A DNA stretch of 64,000 bases from Streptomyces silvae (GCF_016745505.1 NZ_JAERUC010000086.1:87801-151800), one strand, 5' to 3'; positions 26,142-36,068 are shown, counted from the first letter of the stretch. The notes: generated from the sequence alone by a model not told the origin. Translations and numbers: made by a program.

Positions 26142-29023
26142 GACGTCCTCCGGAGCGAGACGAGGTCGGCCAGGTCGCGGTCGCTGAGCTCGGTCAGGGC
26201 GGCCTCTCCGGAGCCGAGCACCGCGTCGGCGAGGGCCCGCTTGGACTGGAGCAGCTCACTGATCCGGTCCTCGACGGTGCCCTCGGCGATCAGCCGGTGG
26301 ACCTGCACGGGCTGGGTCTGGCCGATGCGGTACGCGCGGTCGGTGGCCTGCTCCTCGACCGCCGGGTTCCACCACCGGTCGTAGTGGATGACGTGGGCGG
26401 CCCGGGTGAGGTTCAGCCCGGTGCCCGCCGCCTTGAGGGAGAGCAGGAAGACGGGGACCTCGCCGGACTGGAAGCCGTCCACCATCCGCTCGCGCTCGGG
26501 GACCGGGGTGCCGCCGTGCAGCAGCTGGGAGGGGATGGCGCGGGAGGCGAGGTGGGCGGAGAGGAGCCGGGCCATCGACACGTACTGCGTGAAGATCAGG
26601 ACCGAGCCGTCCTCGGACAGGATGGTGTCGAGGAGCTCGTCGAGGAGGGCGAGCTTGCCGGAGCGCCCGGCGAGCCGGGTCGGCTCCTCCTTCAGATACT
26701 GCGCGGGGTGGTTGCAGATCTGCTTGAGCGAGCCCAGCAGCTTCATGATCAGGCCGCGCCGGGCGATGCCCTCCGACTGCTCGATGAACGCCATCGTCTC
26801 GCGGACGGCCGCCTCGTAGAGCGTGGCCTGTTCCCGGGTGAGGAAGACCGGGTGGTCGGTCTCGGTCTTGGGAGGGAGCTCGGGCGCGATGCCGGGGTCG
26901 GACTTCTTGCGGCGCAGCAGGAAGGGGCGGACCAGCCGGGAGAGCCGCTCGACGGCCTCCTCGTTGCCCAGGCCGGCGGCGGTGCCGGTGTTCTCGACGA
27001 TCCTGGCGTGCCGGGCGCGGAAGGCCTTGAGCGGGCCGAGCAGACCGGGCGTCGTCCAGTCGAGGAGCGCCCACAGCTCGGAGAGGTTGTTCTCCACGGG
27101 GGTGCCGGTCAGGGCGACGCGGGCGGGGGCGGGGATGGTGCGCAGGGCCCTGGCCGTCGAGGAGTGCGGATTCTTCACGTGCTGTGCCTCGTCGGCGACG
27201 ACCAGTCCCCAGGTGTGTCCGGCGAGCTGCTCGGCGCTGGAGCGCATCGTGCCGTACGTCGTGAGGACGAAGCCGCCGTCGGAGCCGCCGAGGTCGCGGT
27301 CGGTGCCGTGGAAGCGCCGCACGGGGACGCCGGGGGCGAAGCGGTTGATCTCGCGGTGCCAGTTGCCGAGGAGGGAGGCGGGGCAGACCACCAGGGTGGG
27401 GGCGGCGCGGTCGCGGTGCAGGTGGAGGGCGATGACGGTGATCGTCTTGCCGAGGCCCATGTCGTCGGCGAGGCAGCCGCCCAGGCCCAGCGAGGTCATC
27501 CGGTCCAGCCAGGCCAGCCCCCGGAGCTGGTAGTCGCGGAGGGTGGCGTCGAGGCCGGGCGGCGCCGGGAGGGTGGCGTCCTCGTCCAGGACGCGCGCCC
27601 GGAGTGCGGCGAGGGCACCGGCCGGCACGGCTTCGACCTGCTCGCCGTCGACCTCGGCGCTGCCCGTGAGGGCGACGGCGAGCGCGTCCACCGGGTCCAG
27701 CAGCCCGAGCTCCCGCTTTCGTGCCTTGCGGACGAGCGCGGGATCCACGACGACCCACTGGTCGCGGAGCCGGACCACCGGCCGGTGGGCCTCGGCCAGG
27801 GTGTCCATCTCCGCCTCGGTGAGCCGGTCGTCGCCCAGGGAGAGCTGCCAGTTGAACGCGAAGAGCTGCTCCGCGTCGAAGAACGACGTGCCGTCGGTGG
27901 CCGAACCGGGTGCCGGGCGGACGACGGCCGTCGCGGTGAGCGAGCGGGCGAGCTCGCGGGGCCAGTGGAGCGCCACCCCCGCGGCGGCGAGCCGCGCTCC
28001 GGCCGCGCCGATCAGCTCGTACAGCTCGTCCTCGGTGACGGCGAGGACGTCGGGGACGGGCTGGTCCAGCAGGCGCTCCAGCGGCGGCCAGACGCGGGCG
28101 GCGCGGCGCAGGGCGAGCACGGCGTCGATCCGGGCCCTCGGCCCGAACGGCTCGCCTGCCCCGCCGCTCCACAGGGTCGCCGCGTCGGTGACGTACGTCG
28201 GGTCGGCCAGGCTGTGCACCTGGGTGATGGCGGCGGCGGCATGGCGCGCTGCGGCCGGGGTGCCGGAGGAGTCGTCCTCCCCGGTGGCGCCGGAGGAGTC
28301 GAAGAGGTCGTACGCGGAGAGGTCCAGCCGGAGCGAGACCCGCACCCCGGCGTCGAGTCCGGCGGCCACCTCGACGGCCCAGGCCCGGGCGTCCGGCAGG
28401 TGCTGCCCTTCGCGGGCGGCGAACGGCGCTCCCATGGCGTGGGCGGCGGCGGGCGTGCGGGGCAGGGTGTCGGCGACGGCGTCGAGGAAGGCGCCGAGCA
28501 GGGCACGGGGTTCGGGGACGCGCAGGGGGGTGCCGTCCAGCGGCACGGCGTGCCCCTCGGGCGGCATCGAGGCGGCGACGGCCCTCAGATGGGCGATGTC
28601 CTCCGCGTCACGGGGTCCGGCCCGCCACGCGTCGTGGTCGTCGGCCGTCAGCCCCGGCAGGAGCCTGCCGCGCGCGACGAGGGTCAGCGCGTGCAGGGCG
28701 GCCGCTCCCCAGGCACGGGTGGCGGGGTGGGCCGCGGCGCGGTGCCGGGCGCGCGCCAGCAGGGGCACCGCGTCCGCCACGGGAAGCGCCACGGCGGGCA
28801 CGGTGCGGGTGCGGACGCCGTCCGCGCCGTCCCGGCCGACGACCGTGAGCTCGGTGACGGTGTACGGGGGTCCGTCGGGCACCGCGTCGGGCCGGGTGAG
28901 GCCGACGCTCCCCTCGGGGTCCCAGAAGGCGATCCGGCCCTCCCGGGGAAGCGCTGCGGGCAGGAACACCGCGGCGCACCGCAGCAGCCGGTCGACGGTG
29001 ACGTCCTGCGTCTGCCGCTCCAT
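26138..29023 (-). CDS. SNF2-family DEAD/DEAH helicase
   Basis: The 961-residue Swi2/Snf2 ATPase has an N-terminal 450-residue accessory region (SNF2_assoc type). Walker A is DDMGLGKTITVIALH, Walker B VVADEAQHVKN (DEAQ), then LTGTPVENNLSELWALLDW, and the helicase C-lobe has VLIFTQYVSMARLL, LKAAGTGLNLT and RAYRIGQTQPVQVHRLIAEGT (motif VI, ends given). Proteins of this class translocate on double-stranded DNA and displace bound proteins. It is coupled by ATGA overlap to the SWIM protein gene. Whether it works in repair, transcription recovery or defence cannot be told from the sequence. Confidence 0.93.
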   Translation of the reverse strand: MERQTQDVTVDRLLRCAAVFLPAALPREGRIAFWDPEGSVGLTRPDAVPDGPPYTVTELTVVGRDGADGVRTRTVPAVALPVADAVPLLARARHRAAAHPATRAWGAAALHALTLVARGRLLPGLTADDHDAWRAGPRDAEDIAHLRAVAASMPPEGHAVPLDGTPLRVPEPRALLGAFLDAVADTLPRTPAAAHAMGAPFAAREGQHLPDARAWAVEVAAGLDAGVRVSLRLDLSAYDLFDSSGATGEDDSSGTPAAARHAAAAITQVHSLADPTYVTDAATLWSGGAGEPFGPRARIDAVLALRRAARVWPPLERLLDQPVPDVLAVTEDELYELIGAAGARLAAAGVALHWPRELARSLTATAVVRPAPGSATDGTSFFDAEQLFAFNWQLSLGDDRLTEAEMDTLAEAHRPVVRLRDQWVVVDPALVRKARKRELGLLDPVDALAVALTGSAEVDGEQVEAVPAGALAALRARVLDEDATLPAPPGLDATLRDYQLRGLAWLDRMTSLGLGGCLADDMGLGKTITVIALHLHRDRAAPTLVVCPASLLGNWHREINRFAPGVPVRRFHGTDRDLGGSDGGFVLTTYGTMRSSAEQLAGHTWGLVVADEAQHVKNPHSSTARALRTIPAPARVALTGTPVENNLSELWALLDWTTPGLLGPLKAFRARHARIVENTGTAAGLGNEEAVERLSRLVRPFLLRRKKSDPGIAPELPPKTETDHPVFLTREQATLYEAAVRETMAFIEQSEGIARRGLIMKLLGSLKQICNHPAQYLKEEPTRLAGRSGKLALLDELLDTILSEDGSVLIFTQYVSMARLLSAHLASRAIPSQLLHGGTPVPERERMVDGFQSGEVPVFLLSLKAAGTGLNLTRAAHVIHYDRWWNPAVEEQATDRAYRIGQTQPVQVHRLIAEGTVEDRISELLQSKRALADAVLGSGEAALTELSDRDLADLVSLRRTS

Positions 29024-29215
29024 GTTCCACCGCCCCCTCCTGCCTCGGCCGGCCGGGCCGCTCGCCCGTGCCTTCTCCTGTCTTCGCGAGTCTAGGCGGG
29101 AGGTGTGACAGCGCCCGCCCCGGCCGTCTCCACAGGTGAAGCGGGGGGGGCGGGCGGCCGTCTCAGCGGAAGCCTCCCGGCGGCGGCTCAGCGGCGACGC
29201 CCCAGGGCCGGCGGC

Positions 29216-30304
29216 TCAGTGGTGGCGTGTGAAGCGGCCCCTGCGGGCGTGTTCGGGCGGCCGCTCCGGTTCGAACTCCGGGAGCGCATCGGGTCCGGAC
29301 TCCGGCACCCCGTCCGGCTCCGGGGCCCCGTCCGCCAAGGGGCCGTCCGGGAGCGGCTGGTCCGTGAACGTCTGCAGGGCGACCGTGGGATCCACGACCG
29401 ACGGATCCACGCCACCGTCCGACGAAGCCGCGACGGCCGGGTCCACGAGGCCAGGGTCCACGACGCCCGGGTCCACGGCGTCCGGATCCGGAAGCTGCTG
29501 CTCCGGGGCCTGCTGCCCGTCGGACACGCCCTGCGGCTGCTGCCCCTGCTGCGCGCGTTCCAGGAAGCGGAGGAGTTCGACCGGGAAGGGCAGGACCAGC
29601 GTGGAGTTCTTCTCGGCCGCCACCGCGACCACCGTCTGCAGCAGCCGCAGCTGCAGCGCCGCCGGCTGGGTCGACATCTGCTGCGCGGCCTGGGCGAGCT
29701 TCTTCGACGCCTGAAGCTCCGCGTCGGCGTTGATGACCCGGGCCCGTCGCTCACGGTCGGCCTCGGCCTGCCGGGCCATGGACCGCTTCATCGTCTCGGG
29801 CAGCGACACGTCCTTGATCTCGACCCGGTCGATCTGCACGCCCCAGCCGACCGCGGGGCTGTCGATCATCAGCTCCAGCCCCTGGTTCAGCTTCTCGCGG
29901 TCGGACAGCAGGTCGTCGAGGTCGCTCTTACCGATGATCGACCGGAGGGAGGTCTGCGCCATCTGCGAGACGGCGAACCGGTAGTCCTCCACCTGGATCA
30001 CCGCGCTCGCCGGGTCCACCACCTTGAAGTAGATGACGGCGTCCACCCGCACCGTGACGTTGTCGCGCGTGATCCCGTCCTGGGCCGGCACGGGCATCGT
30101 CACGATCTGCATGTTCACCTTGCGGAGCCGGTCGATGCCCGGAACGATCATGGTGAACCCAGGGGGGCGCACCGCGTCGTGCAGCCGTCCGAGCCGGAGC
30201 ACCACCCCTCGTTCGTACTGCTTGACCACCCGGGCCGCGGCCATGGCGTACACCAGACCGCACGAGAGCACCGCCACCAATGCGACCAACAGCTCCTGGA
30301 CCAT
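29216..30304 (-). CDS. SPFH/band 7 (slipin) membrane protein with acidic repetitive tail
   Basis: Residues 4-24 form one membrane helix, and residues 35-225 a band 7 domain typical of slipins: ERGVVLRLGRLHDAVRPPGF, GITRDNVTVRVDAVIYFKVVDP (ends given) and LPETMKRSMARQAEADRERRARVI. The C-terminal 110 residues are unusual: Gln-rich, then an acidic Pro/Asp/Val run (AVDPGVVDPGLVDPA, VDPSVVDPT) and a basic end. Slipins form membrane microdomain scaffolds. I chose the ATG at 30304 (MVQELL), 15 codons inside the longest frame, because the hydrophobic anchor starts there. Confidence 0.9.
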   Translation of the reverse strand: MVQELLVALVAVLSCGLVYAMAAARVVKQYERGVVLRLGRLHDAVRPPGFTMIVPGIDRLRKVNMQIVTMPVPAQDGITRDNVTVRVDAVIYFKVVDPASAVIQVEDYRFAVSQMAQTSLRSIIGKSDLDDLLSDREKLNQGLELMIDSPAVGWGVQIDRVEIKDVSLPETMKRSMARQAEADRERRARVINADAELQASKKLAQAAQQMSTQPAALQLRLLQTVVAVAAEKNSTLVLPFPVELLRFLERAQQGQQPQGVSDGQQAPEQQLPDPDAVDPGVVDPGLVDPAVAASSDGGVDPSVVDPTVALQTFTDQPLPDGPLADGAPEPDGVPESGPDALPEFEPERPPEHARRGRFTRHH

Positions 30305-30524
30305 CACGGCCCCCTGCCTACGGGGTGCGTCCCCACACCCGTTCATCACGCCCTATTAACACGATATGCCCGATACGTACATTCTCGAACCCCCGTGCGG
30401 GTGCCGGTGGCCCCGGCCGGCCGCGCACCGGATGCCGGCACCCGGCGGACCGGGCAGGGTGGCCAGCGCCAGCACGTCCCTGTGACGTACCGATGAGCCG
30501 GACGAGCAGACGAGGACCCCGCCC

Positions 30525-30881
30525 ATGTCCGTGACCGCACCCCCCACCGTTCTCCGCCGACGCCTTCGCATCGCCGCCGGTGCGGCCCTCCTCACCCTGG
30601 CCGTCACGGGCTGTTCCGGCCTCGGGCGCACGGCGGTGGGGCCGGTGTCCTACACCACCGGGAAGGACGAGGTCGTCACCGTGCACAGCCCGTCGGTGAA
30701 GGGCTGCCACGCCATGGACCCGGCCGGCTCGGGCAAGGTCGACAACCGGACGCTGATCGACATGGAGCTCTACACCACCCGCGACTGCACCGGCCGCTCG
30801 ACCGCCTACGTGGCCACCACGTTCTCCGACACCAACGCGCCGCGCGCCCTGCCCTGGCGCAGCTACCGCTTCATCCACTGA
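30525..30881 (+). CDS. small lipoprotein
   Basis: The 118-residue protein has a signal peptide with basic start (VLRRRLRIAAG) and lipobox LAVTGC, lipidated at Cys30. The mature part is about 88 residues with two further Cys (GCHAMDP, RDCTGRS) that may form a disulfide. Function not recognised; similar short lipoproteins are widespread in Streptomyces. It is convergent with the methyltransferase gene, 5 bases away. Confidence 0.8.
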   Translation: MSVTAPPTVLRRRLRIAAGAALLTLAVTGCSGLGRTAVGPVSYTTGKDEVVTVHSPSVKGCHAMDPAGSGKVDNRTLIDMELYTTRDCTGRSTAYVATTFSDTNAPRALPWRSYRFIH

Positions 30882-30886
30882 TCCGG

Positions 30887-31591
30887 TCAGGGCTGCTCGG
30901 GGCGGGCCAGCACCCAGACGCCGTCCGGCGTGAGGTAGCGGCCGACGGCCAGCCCCGCCTGCTGCAGATACGCCTCGAACCGCTCCACGGACAGCTCCCG
31001 CGACCGGAAGGTCTGGGTCCACCGGGCGTCCTCGAAGACGTACTCCGCGCGCACCTCGTCCACCCCGTCGCCGACGGGTTCGGCCGAGAGGATCCGGATG
31101 ACGCAGCCCGCGGCCGTGTCCTCCCGCTCCCGGGGGAGATCGGAGTGGTAGCCGGCGCCCTCCCGCTGGATCAGCACGACGCCGTCGTCCTTCACGTATC
31201 TGCGGCAGGTCGCGAGCAGCCCTTCCCTGACCCGGTGATCGCCCGCGTGCACCAGGAAGGACCCGAGCACCACGGCGTCGAACCGCTCCTCGCCGAGGTC
31301 CAGCGTCTCGATGGGGCTACGGACCGTGCGCGCCCCGCGGACGCGCTCCAGCATCTGCGCCGACTCGTCGACCGCGGTCACGTCGAAGCCCAGCGCGACC
31401 AGGGGATGCGTCACCCGGCCCGCCCCGCAGCCCAGTTCGAGCAGGCTCGCCCCCGGCCGCAGCGCCGAGGCGATCACCTCGGGTTCGCTGCCGGCGGACA
31501 GGCGCGTATAGAGCTCGACCGCGCAGCCGTCCGGTGTGATGGCGCCGGGCCCCGTCCCTGTGTATCCCTCACGTACCAGTTGTCCGCTCAT
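30887..31591 (-). CDS. class I SAM-dependent methyltransferase
   Basis: The 234-residue Rossmann methyltransferase has motif I LLELGCGAGRVTHPL, acidic motif II VTAVDESAQML and motif IV region FDAVVLGSFLVHAG. C-terminal substrate region FRSRELSVERFEAYLQQAG resembles small-molecule methyltransferases of the methyltransferase 25/11 type. Substrate unknown. Start ATG at 31591. Confidence 0.88.
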   Translation of the reverse strand: MSGQLVREGYTGTGPGAITPDGCAVELYTRLSAGSEPEVIASALRPGASLLELGCGAGRVTHPLVALGFDVTAVDESAQMLERVRGARTVRSPIETLDLGEERFDAVVLGSFLVHAGDHRVREGLLATCRRYVKDDGVVLIQREGAGYHSDLPREREDTAAGCVIRILSAEPVGDGVDEVRAEYVFEDARWTQTFRSRELSVERFEAYLQQAGLAVGRYLTPDGVWVLARPEQP

Positions 31592-31705
31592 ACCCGCCGG
31601 AACGTACGGACACGGGGCGGCGGTTCCCCGTCATCGCCGCCGGCAGCGCGCCGCCGGTTTCCGTACGCCGGGCCGCGGGGTCATGCTGGAGACGAGGCGA
31701 TGCCG

Positions 31706-31987
31706 ATGATGCGTACCGGAAGCGAACCGACCACCGCGCGCAGCCCGCTGCGGATGCGGCTCTGGCTGAGTCTGTGGGGCATGGTCTGGGCCGTGGCCGG
31801 TCTGGTGGCCTTCGTGATCACCGGGCGGGCCGGCTGGGCCACGGCCTGCGCCGTCCTGCTGGTGTTCACGGTCATCGACCTGTGCTTGGTCGTCCGCCGC
31901 ATGCGGCAGGGCCCGCACTTCCAGCCGGGCCGTGACGTCCCCCCGTACCCGCCCGACCGGCGCGGCCGGAAGCGGTACGGCCCCTGA
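31706..31987 (+). CDS. DUF6343-like small membrane protein
   Basis: The 93-residue protein has two hydrophobic helices (LWGMVWAVAGLVAFVI and GWATACAVLLVFTVIDLCLV) and a conserved C-terminal QGPHFQPGRDVPPYPP motif that I recall from the DUF6343 family of actinobacterial proteins. Function unknown. Starts at 31700, 31706 and 31709 are all in frame; GAGG at 31694-31697 fits 31706 best. Confidence 0.75.
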   Translation: MMRTGSEPTTARSPLRMRLWLSLWGMVWAVAGLVAFVITGRAGWATACAVLLVFTVIDLCLVVRRMRQGPHFQPGRDVPPYPPDRRGRKRYGP

Positions 31988-32020
31988 GTCCCGCCGGGGC
32001 ACGGGCGGGGGCGGCCGGCG

Positions 32021-32061
32021 GTGTCAGGAACGGTCGTCGAGGTGTCAGGAACGGTCGTCGA
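32021..32061. repeat. 21-bp tandem duplication over the TPR gene stop
   Basis: Two consecutive copies of a 21-bp unit beginning GTGTCAGGAACGG (32021 and 32042) occur. The right copy encodes the last codons and stop of the leftward TPR gene; the left copy lies just past the stop. The duplication keeps the frame length (7 codons) but is untranslated. Confidence 0.85.
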
Positions 32062-32413
32062 AGCGGGCCGCCCGCAGATACTCCGGATTCGGGTCGAGCG
32101 CGGCGGCCAGCCGGAAGTGGCGGGTGGCCTGTTCGTCCCGGCCGGCGCGCTGGAAGGTGCGGGCCAGGGCGAAGTGCGCGAAGGCGTTGTCCGGCTCACG
32201 CTCCAGGACCAGCTCGAACTCCAGCTCGGCCGGGCGCAGTTGGGCGGCGGCGAAGAAGGCCCTGGCACGCAGCAGCCGGGCCGCCGTGTTCTCCGGGTGG
32301 GCGGCTATCACGGAGTCGAGCAGCTTGACCGCACCCCGCGGGTCCCGGGCGGCGAGCAGCTGCTCCGCCGCGCGGAAGTCGATGACATGCGTCTCCGGGT
32401 TGTTCTCGGGCAC
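32045..32413 (-). CDS. tetratricopeptide-repeat protein
   Basis: The 122-residue all-helical protein has about three TPR units: FRAAEQLLAARDPRGAVKLL, ENTAARLLRARAFFAAAQL and NAFAHFALARTFQRAGRDEQ, each with the TPR Ala/Gly spacing. It is a protein-protein adaptor with no catalytic residues. Conserved next to coaE in Streptomyces as far as I recall; the coaE stop is 72 bases upstream on the same strand, so they may share a transcript. Confidence 0.88.
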   Translation of the reverse strand: MPENNPETHVIDFRAAEQLLAARDPRGAVKLLDSVIAAHPENTAARLLRARAFFAAAQLRPAELEFELVLEREPDNAFAHFALARTFQRAGRDEQATRHFRLAAALDPNPEYLRAARFDDRS

Positions 32414-32485
32414 GGCCCTATCCTTCCCCTCGCCTGCCGCTGTTCAACATGCGGCCGGGTGCGCGTATTCCGCCCGCGCGCCGGG

Positions 32486-33088
32486 TCAGCCGGTGGCCGC
32501 CCGTGCGGTGAGCTGCGACCAGACCTTGCGGACCTGGGGTTCCAGGTCCTCCAGCGGGCCGTCGTTGTCGATGACGAGATCGGCGACGGCCAGCCGCTCC
32601 TCCCGCGTGGCCTGCGCCGCCATGCGGGCCCGGGCGTCGGACTCCGTCATGCCGCGCAGCGTCACGAGCCGGTCGAGCTGGGTGCCGGGCTTCGCGTCGA
32701 CGACCACGACCAGGTCGTAGAGCGGGGCGAGGCCGTTCTCGGTGAGCAGCGGGACGTCGTGGACGACGACCGCACCGGCGCCGGCGGCCCGCTCCAGCTC
32801 GGCGGAGCGGGCCCCGACGAGCGGGTGGACGATGGCGTTGAGCGTGGCCAGGCGTGCGGGGTCGGCGAAGACGATCGAGCCGAGCGCGGACCGGTCCAGG
32901 GTGCCGTCGGGACGCAGGATCCCAGGGCCGAAGGCCTCGACGACGGCCGTGAGCCCGGGGGTGCCGGGCTCGACGACCTCGCGGGAGATCCGGTCGGCGT
33001 CGATGAGTACGGCGCCGAAGCGCGCGAGCAGTCGTGACACTTCACTCTTGCCGGCGCCGATGCCGCCGGTCAGGCCCACTTTCAGCAT
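32486..33088 (-). CDS. coaE: dephospho-CoA kinase
   Basis: The 200-residue P-loop kinase does the last step of coenzyme A synthesis, phosphorylating the 3'-OH of dephospho-CoA. P-loop [14 protein letters not shown] (5-18), [13 protein letters not shown] (catalytic Asp and substrate loop), [17 protein letters not shown] and the lid region [20 protein letters not shown] are all intact. It is a single-domain form without the GrpB-like C-terminal domain of mycobacterial CoaE. Confidence 0.96.
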   Translation of the reverse strand: MLKVGLTGGIGAGKSEVSRLLARFGAVLIDADRISREVVEPGTPGLTAVVEAFGPGILRPDGTLDRSALGSIVFADPARLATLNAIVHPLVGARSAELERAAGAGAVVVHDVPLLTENGLAPLYDLVVVVDAKPGTQLDRLVTLRGMTESDARARMAAQATREERLAVADLVIDNDGPLEDLEPQVRKVWSQLTARAATG

Positions 33089-33131
33089 GGGCCGAGCCTA
33101 GCCTCCGGCCCGGAGGGCGGCCGGAGGCCCC

Positions 33132-34070
33132 TCAGGAGTCGCCTTCACGCTCCGCGAGGAAGCGTTCGAACTCGCGGCCGATCTCGTCCGCCGACGGCAG
33201 GTCCGCGGGCTCCGCGACGAGGTTGCCGCGGGTCTCGGACCCCGCGACCGCGTCGTACTGGTGCTCCAGCCCCTCGACGAGCGAGACGAGCTCCTCGTCG
33301 CCCTGGCCGACCTGCCGGTCGATCTCGGTCTGGGTGCGGTGCGCCTCCGTGCGCAGCGTGTGCGCGACGCTCGGCAGCACCAGTCCGGTCGCCGCTGTGA
33401 CCGCCTCCAGGGCGGTGAGCGCGGCGTCCGGGTAGGCGGACCTGGCGACGTAGTGCGGCACATGGGCGGCGACACCGAGCGCGTCGTGCCCCGCCTCCAT
33501 CAGCCGGTACTCCACGAGCGCCTCGACGGAGCCGGGGACCTGCGCCTCGTCGAAGGGGCTGCGGTGCCCGGGCATCAGGTCGGTGCGGTTGCCGTGCGGG
33601 GTGAGGCCGACGGGGCGGGTGTGCGGGACGCCCATCGGGATGCCGTGGAAGCTGACCGCGAGGCGGACGCCGAGCCGCTCCACGATCTGCTCCACGGCGG
33701 CGGCGAACCGCTCCCACTCGACGTCGGGCTCCGGCCCGGTGAGCAGCAGGAAGGGGGCGCCCGTGGCGTCCTGGACGACCTTCACCTCCAGGGTGGGCGC
33801 CTCGAACGCCGTGTACCGGTCGCGCCTGAAGGTGAGCAGCGGGCGGCGCGCCCGGTAGTCGACGAGCCGGTCGTGGTCGAAGCGGGCCACGGTCTGGTGG
33901 GGCAGCGTCTCGAGCAGGCCGTCGACGATCTGCTCGCCGGTCTCGCCCGCGTCGATGTAGCCGTCGAAGTGGTAGAGCATGACCAGGCCGGCCGACTCCT
34001 GGGCCAGCGCCATGTCGACGACGGCCAGGCCCTTGGGCTCCCATTCGTACAAACTCTGCGGATCAGGCAC
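33132..34070 (-). CDS. PAC2 family protein
   Basis: The 312-residue PAC2 (proteasome assembly chaperone 2-like) protein has [40 protein letters not shown] and [14 protein letters not shown], then [20 protein letters not shown] and a C-terminal coiled segment. Streptomyces and other actinobacteria have 20S proteasomes, so an assembly or related chaperone role is conceivable, but bacterial PAC2 function is not established. It lies 43 bases upstream of coaE on the same strand. Confidence 0.9.
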   Translation of the reverse strand: MPDPQSLYEWEPKGLAVVDMALAQESAGLVMLYHFDGYIDAGETGEQIVDGLLETLPHQTVARFDHDRLVDYRARRPLLTFRRDRYTAFEAPTLEVKVVQDATGAPFLLLTGPEPDVEWERFAAAVEQIVERLGVRLAVSFHGIPMGVPHTRPVGLTPHGNRTDLMPGHRSPFDEAQVPGSVEALVEYRLMEAGHDALGVAAHVPHYVARSAYPDAALTALEAVTAATGLVLPSVAHTLRTEAHRTQTEIDRQVGQGDEELVSLVEGLEHQYDAVAGSETRGNLVAEPADLPSADEIGREFERFLAEREGDS

Positions 34071-34152
34071 GGTTACCGCTCCTCCTCGTGTTCCTGCACA
34101 AGAACACCCCGCCCGGCCACGGCATTCCCGCCCGCGCCCCTTTCCCTCGCGG

Positions 34153-35787
34153 TTACGCGAGGACCCGGCTGTGCAGCGCCGTCACCGCCTTCCGCGCCGA
34201 GGTGAACGCCCCGTGCTGCCAGGCGTCGGTGTGGCTGAGGTAGTCGCCGGCGAAGTACACATGCCCGGCGGGCCTGTTGAGCGGTGCGAAGGCGGGGGCG
34301 TCGGGGCCGCCGGACAGGGAGTGCCAGGAGGCCTCCAGGTACGGCGTCTGGCGCCAGTGGTGGGAGAACGACGTGGCGAGTTCCGTGCGGTACTTGGCGC
34401 CGTGGATCTTCACGCCCTGGGCGACGGCCCGCGCCTCCCTCTCGCGGGGCGTGAGGGCCGCGTACGCGTCGGCGTTCGCCCCGGTGTTGTAGTAGCCGAT
34501 GATCGTGCCGCGTTCGCCGAGGTGGCCGTAGGACGGGTACCAGATGTGCGAGAGGTCCATGTCCGTCTCGGTGATGCCGCCGAAGATCCGGTGGTCGCTC
34601 TCCCACCAGCGGCTCCGGTACTCCAGTCCGATCTTGCCGGCCGAGGACGGCTTGCAGGCCTCCAGGGCGCTCTGGACGGCCGGGCCGAGGTTATGCGCGG
34701 TCTTCGCCAGGATGTTGGGGGGCAGCGCGGCGACGCAGTAGTCCGCCTCGACACGCCGGGTGCGGCCTCCCTGGGTGTAGGTGACGGTGACGCCGTGGGC
34801 GGTGTCCTTGATCTCGGTGACGGCGGCCCCGGTGCGGATCCTCCGCTCGCCCACGGCCCGGGTGAGCGCGGCGGGTATCCGGTCCATGCCGCCGACCGGC
34901 TGGAACATGAGCATCGCCTGGTCGTACTCGAACTCGAAGGCGAAGTAGCGCCCCACGCCGCTGGCGAAGACCTCGGACGCGGTGGGTACGGGACCGAGTT
35001 CCTCCCCGGGGGTGCCGGCGGCCGCCGGGTCGACGCGGTAGCCGCGCCGGGGGCTGCCGGTGTAGTCGAGCGTGTCGCCGATGTCGCCGAAGTCCTTGAG
35101 GAACTCCAGGAGCCGCTCCTGGTCGTCGGCGGTGATCTGCCGGTCGAGGGCTCCCTTGTCGCTCGCCTTGGCGAGGAGTTCGGCGACGTAGCCGTACATG
35201 TCGGCCTTGGCCGTGCGGTAGCGGACCGGCGCCTTCATGCCCGCCTTCTCGTTGAAGAGGTAGGCGTTGGCGTTCTCGTTGGTGAACACCTCGACGGGCA
35301 CGCCGAGTTCGCGGCAGTAGTCGAGGGTGACCATCCACTGCGGGATCCGGCCGGGGCCGGCGTTCATGTACTGGCCGTCGCTGAAGCGTGCGGTCTGCCT
35401 GTTGCCGAGGGTGTCGGTGGTGGTGTCGCCGCCTCGGACGGTGAAGTTGCGCCCGCCGGTGCGGCCGCGGGCCTCCAGGACCGTACAGTCGTACCCCGCC
35501 TTGCCCAGCTCGTACGCGGTGGCGAGGCCGGCGATGCCGCCACCGACGACCACGACCTTGGCGGCGGCCCTGCCCTTCAGCGAGAAGTCGCCCGGGCTCG
35601 GGGCCCGGAAGGCGGGTTCGCGGCTCGCGGCCTGGGCGGTGGGGGCGAGACCGAGGGCCCCCATGGTGGCGAACATGGCGCCGGCCCCGCCGGTCAGGCC
35701 CACGTTGCGCAAGAAGCTGCGGCGGCTCGCGCCTGCCGCCACGGGAGAGTCCTGCGAGACGGGTGAGGTGTGCGACGTGTGGGTCAT
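34153..35787 (-). CDS. Tat-exported flavin monoamine oxidase / L-amino-acid oxidase family
   Basis: The 544-residue protein starts with a twin-arginine signal ([14 protein letters not shown], hydrophobic stretch to APTAQA near 54). FAD-binding [20 protein letters not shown] and [13 protein letters not shown] follow, with a C-terminal FAD-contacting [15 protein letters not shown]. The fold matches amine oxidases and L-amino-acid oxidases, which oxidise amines or amino acids to imines, releasing H2O2. Which substrate it uses cannot be told. It stands alone; the 280-base upstream region holds a short tandem repeat. Confidence 0.92.
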   Translation of the reverse strand: MTHTSHTSPVSQDSPVAAGASRRSFLRNVGLTGGAGAMFATMGALGLAPTAQAASREPAFRAPSPGDFSLKGRAAAKVVVVGGGIAGLATAYELGKAGYDCTVLEARGRTGGRNFTVRGGDTTTDTLGNRQTARFSDGQYMNAGPGRIPQWMVTLDYCRELGVPVEVFTNENANAYLFNEKAGMKAPVRYRTAKADMYGYVAELLAKASDKGALDRQITADDQERLLEFLKDFGDIGDTLDYTGSPRRGYRVDPAAAGTPGEELGPVPTASEVFASGVGRYFAFEFEYDQAMLMFQPVGGMDRIPAALTRAVGERRIRTGAAVTEIKDTAHGVTVTYTQGGRTRRVEADYCVAALPPNILAKTAHNLGPAVQSALEACKPSSAGKIGLEYRSRWWESDHRIFGGITETDMDLSHIWYPSYGHLGERGTIIGYYNTGANADAYAALTPREREARAVAQGVKIHGAKYRTELATSFSHHWRQTPYLEASWHSLSGGPDAPAFAPLNRPAGHVYFAGDYLSHTDAWQHGAFTSARKAVTALHSRVLA

Positions 35788-35825
35788 TCCCTGGCTCCCC
35801 TGGTGATCCTGCTGCTTCCGGTGCC

Positions 35826-35866
35826 TGGCGCTCCTGGCGCTCCTGGCGCTCCGAGCGCTCCTGGCG
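35826..35866. repeat. 9-bp tandem repeat upstream of the amine oxidase gene
   Basis: About four and a half copies of TGGCGCTCC (35826-35866, one copy reads GAGCGCTCC) begin 39 bases before the leftward amine oxidase start. The placement is in its untranslated leader or promoter. Confidence 0.8.
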
Positions 35867-35989
35867 TTGCGCGGATCCTGGCAAGCAGGTGTTACGGGCC
35901 GTCAGTTACTCGTGTATCCCACACGTTTCCTCTGCGCGGCACCGCCGGGGAGGCATCGGTCCAGACCTCGGCATGTCCACTCACCGGGC

Positions 35990-36016
35990 GGTGAGGGCCG
36001 TCGCTCCGGCCTCACC
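35990..36016 (-). terminator. hairpin after the thrS-like gene
   Basis: GGTGAGG (35990-35996) pairs with CCTCACC (36010-36016) around a GC-rich loop, 53 bases past the leftward thrS stop. No U-tract. Confidence 0.5.
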
Positions 36017-36068
36017 CACCCGGGCGAGGCCGGGGCCGGCCTGCTGATGCTGATCGCGGCGCCCGCGC

